6,238 nucleotides of DNA. Origin: Lachnospiraceae bacterium UBA7225 (GTDB taxonomy: Bacteria > Bacillota > Clostridia > Lachnospirales > Lachnospiraceae). Location of the stretch: contig DKTR01000105.1 in assembly GCA_002473385.1 (NCBI GenBank), positions 1 through 6,238 on the forward strand, in the 5' to 3' direction. Positions 1 to 5,261 of this stretch are shown here, piece after piece. Position numbers and translations under genes: made by a program. The notes beneath the pieces are model-generated. The model worked only from the letters and a program-made list of their open reading frames with translations. It was not told the origin of the DNA and made no database searches. Every line of letters starts with the position of its first letter. Position 1 is the first letter of the stretch.

Positions 1-1277
1 CCGCCGATATCCAGGATGCAGTCCACCTCGGGGTCGAAGAAGGCAGCGGCATAATAGTGTGATACCGTCTCCACCTCACCTTCATCCAGAAGAAGGGCTG
101 CCTTGATCAGCGCTTCGCCGTAACCGGTAGAGCAGGAGTAGGCGATCCGCGTATTTGCCGGCATATGTTCATAAATTTCCTGTACAGCCTGGATGGTGGT
201 CTTTAAAGGACTGCCATTGTTATTGCTGTAAAAGGAATATAAAAGGGAGCCGTCCTCGCCGACGAGGGCTGCCTTTGTAGTGGTGGAGCCGGCGTCGATG
301 CCGAGAAAACAGAGCCCCTCGTAGGTACTTAGGTCGTCCGTGATGACGTTGTACTGGTTTTGCCGCTCATTAAAGGCATCGTAATCCTCCTGGGAGGCAA
401 AAAGCGGCTCCAGGCGCGCCACCTCAAATTCCAGACGGATATTGCCGGATAATTTACGGATCAGAGCTTCTGTGTCGGTGAAAACAGCAAGCTCACTGTT
501 TAAAGCGGAGCCGATTGCCGCGAACAGATGTGAGTTGTCCGGTGTAATGGCATGCTCATCATCCAGCTTCAGGGTGCGGATAAATGCCGCCTTCAGTTCG
601 GACAGAAAGTGAAGCGGACCGCCGAGAAATGCCACATGGCCGCGGATTGGTTTTCCGCAGGCAAGACCGCTGATGGTCTGGTTGACAACCGCCTGAAAAA
701 TGGATACGGACAGGTCTTCCTTTGTCGCGCCCTCATTAATCAGAGGCTGGATATCGGATTTTGCAAAAACGCCGCAGCGGGCGGCGATGGGGTAGATCGA
801 CTGGTAATGCTTTGCATATTCGTTCAGTCCTGCCGCATCGGTCTGGAGCAGGGATGCCATCTGGTCGATAAAAGAGCCGGTGCCGCCGGCACAAATACCG
901 TTCATACGCTGTTCCACGCTACCGCCGTCAAAATAGATAATTTTCGCATCCTCGCCGCCCAGCTCGATAGCAACATCGGTCTGCGGTGCATAGTGGGAGA
1001 GTGCTGTGGATACGGAGATGACCTCCTGCACAAACGGCACTTCCAGGTGCTTTGCGAGGGAAAGTCCGCCGGAGCCGGTAATTACCGGGGAAACACGGAG
1101 GACGCCGAGCTGATCCTCGGCCTTTTTCAGAAGCGCGGTCAGCGTTTCCTGTATGTTGGCATAATGACGCTCGTAATCCGCGAACAGAAGCGTGTCATCT
1201 TTGTCTAAAACTGCGATTTTTACAGTCGTAGAACCAATATCAATTCCAAGTCTGTAAGCTGAATTCTGCTGAATCAT
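1..1277 (-). CDS. Tandem BadF/BadG/BcrA/BcrD-type ATPase, giant 2-hydroxyacyl-CoA dehydratase activator-like protein; candidate plasmalogen synthase (3' end off the window)
   Basis: The frame is open from ATG 1277 to the left edge (425 codons plus two bases) and has no stop in the window. An ASKHA-type ATPase domain fills about residues 9-260. Its phosphate motif is LGIDIGSTTVKIAVLD (10-25), with a second motif at ELGGEDAK (105-112). Cys129 in GICAGGTG and Cys168 in ARCGVFAKSD match the two cysteines that hold the [4Fe-4S] cluster in HgdC-type activators. A second ATPase domain begins at LGIDAGSTTTKAALV (325-339) and continues through STGYGEALI to LDIGG at the edge. Tandem domains of this kind head proteins of roughly 1,400 residues in Clostridia, followed by DUF2229 and HgdB-like regions that are not visible here. 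Family knowledge: related Clostridium perfringens genes (plsA/plsR) make plasmalogens, and fused single-gene forms are common, so that role is the leading inference. The family normally drives ATP-dependent low-potential electron transfer. An AAGGAGG site lies 15 bases upstream of the ATG, which is rather far; an in-frame CTG lies closer. Confidence 0.88.
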   Translation of the reverse strand, partial: MIQQNSAYRLGIDIGSTTVKIAVLDKDDTLLFADYERHYANIQETLTALLKKAEDQLGVLRVSPVITGSGGLSLAKHLEVPFVQEVISVSTALSHYAPQTDVAIELGGEDAKIIYFDGGSVEQRMNGICAGGTGSFIDQMASLLQTDAAGLNEYAKHYQSIYPIAARCGVFAKSDIQPLINEGATKEDLSVSIFQAVVNQTISGLACGKPIRGHVAFLGGPLHFLSELKAAFIRTLKLDDEHAITPDNSHLFAAIGSALNSELAVFTDTEALIRKLSGNIRLEFEVARLEPLFASQEDYDAFNERQNQYNVITDDLSTYEGLCFLGIDAGSTTTKAALVGEDGSLLYSFYSNNNGSPLKTTIQAVQEIYEHMPANTRIAYSCSTGYGEALIKAALLLDEGEVETVSHYYAAAFFDPEVDCILDIG

Positions 1278-1292
1278 ATTCGTCAGAGTAAG

Positions 1293-1299
1293 CCTCCTT
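1293..1299 (-). promoter_or_regulatory. Ribosome binding site of the BadF-type gene
   Basis: Read on the minus strand this is AAGGAGG, a full anti-16S match. The gap to ATG 1277 is 15 bases, longer than the usual 5-9. An in-frame CTG at 1286-1284 would give a gap of 6. The ATG is preferred because ATG starts dominate, but the start is not beyond doubt. Confidence 0.6.
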
Positions 1300-1305
1300 C
1301 TTCAT

Positions 1306-1319
1306 ACGACAAATGTCGT
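1306..1319. promoter_or_regulatory. Palindromic candidate operator in the leader of the BadF-type gene
   Basis: ACGACA-AA-TGTCGT is a perfect 6-bp inverted repeat around two bases. It lies just upstream of the ribosome binding site of the minus-strand gene. The 10-mer ATACGACAAA that covers its left half (1304-1313) recurs at 1365-1374, on top of the candidate -10 box. A palindrome with a second half-site over the promoter fits a dimeric repressor. The regulator is not identified, and a small mRNA hairpin is an alternative reading. Confidence 0.4.
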
Positions 1320-1361
1320 CTTTACTTATTATTATAACTGTTACTTTTTATATCGATTTAC

Positions 1362-1390
1362 AGTATACGACAAAATATGAGAGAGTGCAA
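1362..1390 (-). promoter_or_regulatory. Candidate sigma-A promoter of the BadF-type gene
   Basis: On the minus strand TTGCAC (1390-1385) and TATACT (1367-1362) are separated by exactly 17 bases. The -10 box matches consensus at 5 of 6 positions; the -35 box matches only at its first three. The ATACGACAAA element at 1365-1374 overlaps the -10 box. Another -10-like hexamer, TATAAT on the minus strand at 1336-1331, has no good -35 partner. Confidence 0.4.
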
Positions 1391-1391
1391 G

Positions 1392-1418
1392 TTGCAGATA
1401 CTGTTAAAATTTTATAAA
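1392..1418 (+). promoter_or_regulatory. Weak candidate promoter for tgt in the divergent intergenic region
   Basis: TTGCAG (1392-1397) and TATAAA (1413-1418) are separated by 15 bases, which is short. If real, it is back to back with the minus-strand promoter and leaves a leader of roughly 110 bases before tgt. The rest of the 1419-1521 stretch shows no stronger promoter and no clear RNA structure. Confidence 0.2.
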
Positions 1419-1533
1419 ACCATGCTGCTGTGAACAACGCATGCAGAGCGGTCATTCCTCTTGTTTTTTACAGAAAGATGTGGTAATCTGAATCCACCAT
1501 GCATCATTTTATGAAAAGATAGAGAGGAAAAGA

Positions 1534-2661
1534 ATGTATCAGATTAAGAAAACAGAGGGGCGGGCAAAGCGGGCGGAGCTTGTGACCGTCCATGGGACAA
1601 TCCAGACGCCGGTGTTTATGAATGTTGGCACAGCGGCGGCTATCAAAGGTGCGGTTTCTACGATGGATCTGCAGGAGATCGGTACCCAGGTGGAGCTTTC
1701 AAACACCTATCATCTTCACGTGCGTCCGGGGGATGATATTATCCGTCAGCTGGGAGGTCTGCACAAATTTATGGTGTGGGATAAGCCGATTCTTACGGAT
1801 TCCGGCGGCTTCCAGGTTTTTTCGCTGGCGGGGCTGCGGAAAATCAAAGAAGAAGGCGTGTACTTCCAGTCACATGTTGACGGACGGAAAATTTTTATGG
1901 GACCTGAGGAAAGCATGCAGATTCAGTCGAATCTTGCCTCCACGATCGCCATGGCATTTGATGAGTGTCCGTCCAGCCGGGCTACGAGAGAGTATGTGCA
2001 GGCTTCGGTGGACCGCACGACCAGGTGGCTGTCCCGCTGCAAGGCGGAGATGGAACGTCTGAACAGCCTGCCGGATACCATCAACCGGCATCAGCTTCTC
2101 TTCGGCATCAATCAGGGCGCCGTCTACGAGGATATCCGTATCGCGCACGCAGATGAGATTTCCAAAATGGATCTGGACGGCTACGCCATTGGCGGACTTG
2201 CCGTCGGGGAGACGCATGAGGAAATGTACCGGATTCTGGACGCGGTAGTGCCGCATCTTCCGCAGAATAAGCCCACCTATCTGATGGGTGTGGGGACACC
2301 GGCAAATATTCTGGAAGCAGTAGAGCGCGGCGTTGACTTTTTCGACTGCGTATATCCGAGCAGGAATGGGCGTCACGGACATGTGTATACGGCACATGGA
2401 AAACTGAACCTTTTCAATGAGAAATTTAAGCTGGATGACCGGCCGGTCGAGGAGGGCTGCGGCTGCCCGGCATGCCGCCATTACAGCAGGGCGTACATCC
2501 GTCATTTGCTGAAAGCGGGCGAGATGCTCGGTATGCGTCTGTGTGTGCTGCACAACCTGTATTTCTACAATCATCTGATGGAAGAAATCCGGGATGCGCT
2601 GGATGAAGGGCGTTTTTTGGAATATAAAGCGGAAAAACTGGCAGGATTTGCTTCATTGTAA
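1534..2661 (+). CDS. tgt: tRNA-guanine transglycosylase (queuine/preQ1 tRNA-ribosyltransferase)
   Basis: The enzyme exchanges guanine-34 of GUN-anticodon tRNAs (Asp, Asn, His, Tyr) for preQ1 or queuine in the queuosine pathway. At 375 residues it has family length. Visible residues, matched to the Zymomonas mobilis enzyme, are Asp89 in TDSGGFQVFSL, Asp143 and Cys145 in AFDECP, Gln194 in GINQGA, the base-pocket segment GGLAVGE (220-226), and nucleophile Asp271 in DCVYPSRNGRHG. Zinc ligands are Cys309, Cys311, Cys314 and His340. The 26-residue step from the last Cys to the His equals that of the reference enzyme. Val224 and Cys145 resemble the preQ1-type bacterial pocket rather than the glycine-bearing eukaryotic one. 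Departures from the usual text are PSR for PTR, GINQGA for G-(I/V)-QGG, and a short insertion near 177-187. AGAGAGG (1521-1527) lies 6 bases before ATG. No queA or yajC neighbour is present; the gene appears to be transcribed alone. Confidence 0.97.
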   Translation: MYQIKKTEGRAKRAELVTVHGTIQTPVFMNVGTAAAIKGAVSTMDLQEIGTQVELSNTYHLHVRPGDDIIRQLGGLHKFMVWDKPILTDSGGFQVFSLAGLRKIKEEGVYFQSHVDGRKIFMGPEESMQIQSNLASTIAMAFDECPSSRATREYVQASVDRTTRWLSRCKAEMERLNSLPDTINRHQLLFGINQGAVYEDIRIAHADEISKMDLDGYAIGGLAVGETHEEMYRILDAVVPHLPQNKPTYLMGVGTPANILEAVERGVDFFDCVYPSRNGRHGHVYTAHGKLNLFNEKFKLDDRPVEEGCGCPACRHYSRAYIRHLLKAGEMLGMRLCVLHNLYFYNHLMEEIRDALDEGRFLEYKAEKLAGFASL

Positions 2662-2709
2662 AATAGAACGCGACAAGAGTTATTAAAACTCTATCGCGTT
2701 CTATTTTTT
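2662..2709 (+). terminator. Strong intrinsic terminator of tgt
   Basis: The hairpin begins at the tgt stop codon. The perfect 12-bp outer stem is AATAGAACGCGA (2662-2673) with TCGCGTTCTATT (2694-2705). A small bulge and a 6-bp inner stem (2676-2681 with 2687-2692) cap it. The run TTTTTT (2704-2709) follows. The A-rich left arm could let it work weakly in reverse as well. Confidence 0.93.
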
Positions 2710-2749
2710 GTGTGAATAATAACAAAATGTATGAAATGCGTCAAGAGTT
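2670..2749 (+). repeat. Near-identical 12-base direct repeat spanning the two terminators
   Basis: GCGACAAGAGTT (2670-2681) recurs as GCGTCAAGAGTT (2738-2749), 11 of 12 bases equal, at a distance of 68. Each copy lies in the left arm and loop of one of the two adjacent terminator hairpins. It may be the trace of an attachment-site duplication at an element edge, or simply a duplicated terminator. Confidence 0.4.
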
Positions 2750-2768
2750 GAAAGCTTGGCGCATTTTT
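2734..2768 (+). terminator. Second intrinsic terminator, just before the HTH gene
   Basis: AATGCGTCAAG (2735-2745) pairs with CTTGGCGCATT (2755-2765) over 11 bp including one G-U pair. The loop has 9 bases and TTTTT (2764-2768) follows. It ends only about 30 bases before the HTH start. It is either the old flank of an inserted element or a leader attenuator. No promoter is visible between it and the first terminator. Confidence 0.75.
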
Positions 2769-2797
2769 CATTTTTACGAAAGGGGGCATATGCAAAC

Positions 2798-2980
2798 ATG
2801 AGAAAAGGAAACCGCAGATTAAATTATGAGGACCGGCAGAAAATCGAGTGGATGAACAATAAGGGAATAAGAGTTATTGAAATTGCGGAAAGTATCGGAG
2901 TTCACCGGGCAACGATCTATAACGAGTTGAAGCGTGGGGGCATTCCCTATAAAGCTGATACAGCACAGAAACGGGTCTGA
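2798..2980 (+). CDS. Small IS30-type (HTH_38) helix-turn-helix protein
   Basis: The 60-residue protein is nearly all one DNA-binding domain: a positively charged start, RRLNYEDRQKIEWM (6-19), then a helix-turn-helix IAESIGVHRATIYNELKR (29-46). This matches the N-terminal domain of IS30-family transposases. The protein stops where the catalytic DDE region would start, so it is not a transposase. Free-standing versions are common in clostridial phages and conjugative elements and are presumed regulators; no function is proven. ATG 2798 is chosen. The longer in-frame TTG at 2756 lies inside the terminator stem and has no ribosome binding site. AAGGGGG (2779-2785) is 12 bases from ATG 2798. It is only 4 bases from ATG 2790, which encodes the tripeptide MQT and ends in an ATGA overlap with this start, so translation may be coupled. 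Confidence 0.8.
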   Translation: MRKGNRRLNYEDRQKIEWMNNKGIRVIEIAESIGVHRATIYNELKRGGIPYKADTAQKRV

Positions 2981-2990
2981 TAAGCATTTC

Positions 2991-3058
2991 GCACCGGGAG
3001 CCAGACGGGGCAGCAGGCGCAATCACCTGCGGGGCGGGTTCAACTCTCGCCCGGAGCA
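2991..3058 (+). ncRNA. tRNA-like cloverleaf RNA (non-canonical or degenerate tRNA)
   Basis: The 68 bases fold into a full cloverleaf with nearly normal linker lengths. The acceptor stem is 2991-2997 with 3051-3057 (6 of 7 pairs, one A-A mismatch) and the discriminator is A3058. The D-like arm is 3000-3011 (3 bp, loop with GG). The anticodon-like arm is 3013-3030 (5 bp, GCAGG/CCTGC). Three variable bases follow (3031-3033). The T arm is 3034-3050 with five pairs and loop TTCAACT, flanked by G and C exactly as in real tRNAs. Against a working tRNA: the anticodon-like loop has 8 bases (CGCAATCA) with no U at the usual position, U8 is missing, and no CCA is encoded. It may be a decayed tRNA, a mobile-element tRNA of unusual form, or a tRNA mimic. 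A chance fold in GC-rich DNA cannot be excluded. Confidence 0.4.
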
Positions 3059-3083
3059 TTTAGGGAAGCCGCCCAAAAAAATA

Positions 3084-3185
3084 GGTACTGCAAACGGCAG
3101 CGGACACGCCAGCTATAAAGCGTGTAGATGGTCAACAGGTTTTCGGGCAGGCGGTTTTTAAGGTGAAAACGGCGGCAGCAGTACC
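3084..3185 (+). ncRNA. Candidate structured leader RNA (multi-branch junction) before the zinc-ribbon gene
   Basis: GGTACTGC (3084-3091) is perfectly complementary to GCAGTACC (3178-3185) and closes a segment with two inner stems. One is ACACGC (3104-3109) with GCGTGT (3120-3125). The other is GTTTTC with GAAAAC, within about 3138-3170. The closing strand can instead form a local hairpin, CTGC (3088-3091) with GCAG (3097-3100), so two folds compete. The right arm ends next to the ribosome binding site of the next gene, which is compatible with a cis-regulatory leader. No known riboswitch class is recognised. No convincing protein-coding frame explains 2981-3203. Confidence 0.35.
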
Positions 3186-3203
3186 GGAAAGGATGGGAAA
3201 AAT

Positions 3204-3383
3204 ATGGCAATTATACGGGGCGTTATCTGCGATCAGTGCGGAAGCATGATGTACTGGACGGGTAACGTATCAAAAGAGAGGGCGGCAAAGTACGCAAGGG
3301 AGGATGGATGGACAATCGGGAAACGTTGTGTTTGCCCGGATTGTAGGGGAGAAAAGAAAAAGAATGAGAATAGGGCTAATTGA
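3204..3383 (+). CDS. Small zinc-ribbon protein, 59 residues
   Basis: It reads from ATG 3204 to TGA 3383 and is too short for a usual ORF cut-off. Two cysteine knuckles are visible: CDQC (9-12) and CVCPDC (42-47), the likely ligands being Cys9, Cys12, Cys44 and Cys47. A basic tail, GEKKKNENR, follows. This is the layout of a small zinc ribbon that could bind nucleic acid or protein; the exact role is unknown. AAAGGA (3188-3193) sits 10 bases before the start. The 3' end overlaps the radical SAM gene by 20 bases in another frame, which suggests translational coupling and shared expression. Such ribbons are frequent in phage and mobile-element operons. Confidence 0.7.
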   Translation: MAIIRGVICDQCGSMMYWTGNVSKERAAKYAREDGWTIGKRCVCPDCRGEKKKNENRAN

Positions 3384-4293
3384 TGTAGACGGCCACAATT
3401 TCCCAAACTTGCCGCTTATGAAGCTTTCTGCATGGCATAAGCGGCAGGGGGATAGTGTGGAATGGTACGAACCGTTATTCAGCGGGCATATGGACCGGGT
3501 TTATATGTCAAAGGTATTCAGTTTCACGCCGGATTATGAATATTACATAGACGCAGATGAAGTAATAAAAGGCGGTAGCGGCTATTGTATCGAATTAAAA
3601 GGCGGAAAGGAAGTATATCACAGGGAGAATGACGGACAGTTGCCGCATGAAATAGAACATATTTACCCGGATTATTCCATATATCCGGAGCTTACGGAAA
3701 ATACAGCATACGGCTTTATGAGCCGGGGCTGTCCCAGAGGATGCAGCTTTTGTCATGTAAAAGAGAAAGAAGGGCAGAGGGCGTATAAAGTAGCCGATCT
3801 TACAGAGTTTTGGAACGGGCAGAAAAATATTATTCTTCTGGACCCAAACACAATAGCTTGTAGAGAATGGCGGGATATACTGCAGCAACTAATAGATAGC
3901 GGCGCATGGGTGGATTTTTCGCAGGGCGTTGATATACGGTTGATGGATGAAGAAAAAGCAGAAATGTTCCGGAAGATCAGAACAAAGAATATTCATTTTG
4001 CGTGGGATAGATACGAGGATAAAGAAATTATTCTGCCGAAGTTGAAGCAGTTTAAAGAAATTACAAACTGGGATAAGCGGAAAATGACGGTTTATGTTCT
4101 GACAAATTACGATACTACAGTTGAGCAGGATTTAGAAAGAATTTATACCCTGCGTGATCTGGGTTACTGGCCTTATGTGATGGTATACGACAAGACACAC
4201 GCAAGCGATCAGTCAAAAAAGATACAAAGATGGGTAAATTTTCGGGCGGTGTTTGAAAAGATACCGAAATATGATGATTACATTTGGAGGTGA
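3364..4293 (+). CDS. Radical SAM protein of mobile-element type
   Basis: The 309-residue protein carries the radical SAM cluster motif C-x3-C-x2-C at Cys123, Cys127 and Cys130, within SRGCPRGCSFCHV. These cysteines bind a [4Fe-4S] cluster that cleaves S-adenosylmethionine to a radical. The N-terminal 110 residues, starting MRIGLIDVDGHNFPNL, look like the Rossmann-type module that precedes the barrel in B12-type radical SAM proteins. The cobalamin motif DxHxxG is not present. After the cluster come LLDPNTIA, then FSQGVDIRLMD, IHFAWDRYED and VYVLTNYD, plausible barrel strands. There is no SPASM-like cysteine-rich tail. The substrate is unknown. ATG 3364 is chosen over ATG 3304 because the latter would add 20 residues encoded inside the zinc-ribbon gene without family support. 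AGGGGAG (3345-3351) precedes it. The 3' end touches the ribosome binding site of the next gene. Confidence 0.85.
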   Translation: MRIGLIDVDGHNFPNLPLMKLSAWHKRQGDSVEWYEPLFSGHMDRVYMSKVFSFTPDYEYYIDADEVIKGGSGYCIELKGGKEVYHRENDGQLPHEIEHIYPDYSIYPELTENTAYGFMSRGCPRGCSFCHVKEKEGQRAYKVADLTEFWNGQKNIILLDPNTIACREWRDILQQLIDSGAWVDFSQGVDIRLMDEEKAEMFRKIRTKNIHFAWDRYEDKEIILPKLKQFKEITNWDKRKMTVYVLTNYDTTVEQDLERIYTLRDLGYWPYVMVYDKTHASDQSKKIQRWVNFRAVFEKIPKYDDYIWR

Positions 4294-4297
4294 AAAA

Positions 4298-4669
4298 GTG
4301 GAAGGAAAGGACAGAACGGAAAAAGCGGACTTGGAAACAATGCTGCATGAAATTTTAAAAGAAACGCTGGAAGAGCTGGCAAAAGAAATGGCAGACGGAA
4401 AGACAATCACAGATATTAGAAGGCCATTGCACATAATTGATGCTGCAATCATTCTTACTGACTGGGTTCCTGCGTCAATAGTAAAGCCGCTGGAAAAGAA
4501 AGAGATATTTGAATATCTGGAAGAATGTGCAATGAAAATATATTCGGGGGAGTTGGAAAGCGAATGCAGATATTTAAGTGTAGCGTGTAAGCTGATTGCG
4601 TTATGCGAAAGCAAGATTGATTATCATACGCGCCACATGAAGGGAAGACGCAGGCGTGAAGATGATTGA
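4298..4669 (+). CDS. Unrecognised 123-residue helical protein (GTG start)
   Basis: I do not recognise this protein. It is charged and mostly helical: an acidic amphipathic stretch (about 9-33, LETMLHEILKETLEELAKE), a more hydrophobic stretch HIIDAAIILTDWV (45-57) that is too short and polar-flanked to be a convincing membrane span, a second helix pair around 65-110 with four cysteines (77, 90, 97, 103), and a basic tail RRRRED. No signal peptide is visible. GTG 4298 is chosen because GGAGGTG (4286-4292) is ideally placed before it. An in-frame ATG at 4253 lies inside the radical SAM gene and lacks such a site. The site overlaps the radical SAM stop codon, so the two genes are likely cotranslated. 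Confidence 0.75.
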   Translation: MEGKDRTEKADLETMLHEILKETLEELAKEMADGKTITDIRRPLHIIDAAIILTDWVPASIVKPLEKKEIFEYLEECAMKIYSGELESECRYLSVACKLIALCESKIDYHTRHMKGRRRREDD

Positions 4670-4753
4670 ACCTGTAAGGATTACTTACATATTCCAGTAA
4701 ACAGTAGCAGAAATACGCTGTTTAAATAAAGTATTCATACCAGATGCAAATAC

Positions 4754-4763
4754 AGGAGGTGAG
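4754..4763 (+). promoter_or_regulatory. Perfect ribosome binding site facing an ACG codon
   Basis: AGGAGGTGAG is among the strongest anti-16S matches in the window. Seven bases after AGGAGG, where a start codon belongs, the sequence reads ACG (4767-4769) and opens a 164-codon frame. It decides the start of the following gene. Confidence 0.75.
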
Positions 4764-4766
4764 ATC

Positions 4767-5261
4767 ACGAACAGAAGACAGAAAAAGAAGCTGTATAAAA
4801 AGCTTCACGGACATAACCCGCCGAAGCCGGAAAAGCGTCCAAAGTATAAGCCGGGAATATATGTAAGGGTTGAGGACGCAAGGCTGAAAGCAATCTATCC
4901 ACACATAAGACCGGAAACAAGAAACCGTATATCGGAGTTAATGGAAATGTTAGATGGAAAGACGCAAAAAGCCGCTATACAGATTTTGAGTGCAGTTAAA
5001 AGATCGGTGGAGAATTTGACAAGGATTGCATTGCATCCTATACCGTGTGCGCAAGGCGAAATACTTGACTATATGGCGGAAAAATACGGATTAATCCGGA
5101 AACCGCATGAATGTGATGATACATTACGGCGGCGTATTCTGGGAGAAAAAGAGCCGCCCTGCATTATCACGGCGGAAGCATTGACACGGCAGCGGGCAGC
5201 AGGACGCAGAAAGAAAAGAAATTATCATACCAGAAACAGGAGGAAAAGGAAATGGCAGTAA
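4767..5261 (+). CDS. Basic 164-residue protein with apparent ACG start
   Basis: The frame is open from 4701 to TAA 5261. It has no ATG, GTG or TTG upstream of codon 59 (ATG 4941), yet the first 58 codons read as real protein. They start [M]NRRQKKKLYKKLHGHNPPKP, followed by a proline/lysine linker, and a perfect ribosome binding site precedes ACG 4767. The middle part, ILDYMAEKYGLIRKPHECDD (99-118) continuing into TLRRRILG, resembles a short motif (LD..A...G..RKP.E.DD.LR.RI) seen in some phage tail and baseplate proteins; this is a weak resemblance. The C-terminus is very basic (RRKKRNYHTRNRRKRK, 147-162) and may bind nucleic acid. It is not clearly an Avd, the DGR accessory protein. The 3' end overlaps the variable-protein gene by 10 bases. 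Alternatives are true ACG initiation, a T-to-C start loss (pseudogene), a base-call error, or a shorter product from ATG 4941. Confidence 0.65.
   Translation, partial: TNRRQKKKLYKKLHGHNPPKPEKRPKYKPGIYVRVEDARLKAIYPHIRPETRNRISELMEMLDGKTQKAAIQILSAVKRSVENLTRIALHPIPCAQGEILDYMAEKYGLIRKPHECDDTLRRRILGEKEPPCIITAEALTRQRAAGRRKKRNYHTRNRRKRKWQ

Noticed and set aside
552..1208. Plus-strand open frame of 218 codons
   Set aside because: It lies opposite the BadF-type ATPase, whose minus-strand frame has clear domain motifs throughout; this frame has no recognisable features.
1870..2574. Minus-strand open frame of 234 codons
   Set aside because: It is fully antisense to tgt, whose catalytic and zinc-binding residues are intact; it is a shadow frame.
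2756..2797. Longer start of the HTH protein at TTG 2756
   Set aside because: The TTG is part of the second terminator stem, has no ribosome binding site, and the extra 14 residues do not resemble the HTH_38 family.
2991..3058. Ordinary functional tRNA gene
   Set aside because: U8 and U33 are absent, the anticodon-type loop has 8 bases and the acceptor stem has a mismatch, so only a tRNA-like call is supported.
2934..3161. 75-codon plus-strand frame across the structured region
   Set aside because: It starts inside the HTH gene in another frame, lacks a ribosome binding site and has low-complexity, non-protein-like content. The RNA folds explain the region better.
3304..3363. Upstream ATG 3304 as start of the radical SAM protein
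   Set aside because: The added residues are the zinc-ribbon gene read in another frame; MRIGLIDVDG at ATG 3364 is the natural domain start.
3364..4293. Radical SAM protein as a queuosine-pathway enzyme (QueE-like) linked to nearby tgt
   Set aside because: The cluster motif is CPRGCSFC with x3/x2 spacing in a 309-residue protein of mobile-element type, and two terminators separate it from tgt. Nothing ties it to deazapurine synthesis.
4683..4730. Terminator between the 123-residue gene and the ACG-start gene
   Set aside because: AAACAG/CTGTTT and GTAAG/CTTAC hairpins can form but are short, and no T-run follows.
4759..4866. GTG 4759 as a start using the strong ribosome binding site
   Set aside because: The GTG is inside the binding site itself and its frame closes after about 35 codons of non-protein-like sequence.
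4767..5261. Avd accessory protein of the DGR
   Set aside because: The length is roughly compatible and the protein is basic, but the proline/lysine-rich start and very basic tail do not match the four-helix Avd pattern. Avd would also more often follow the target gene.
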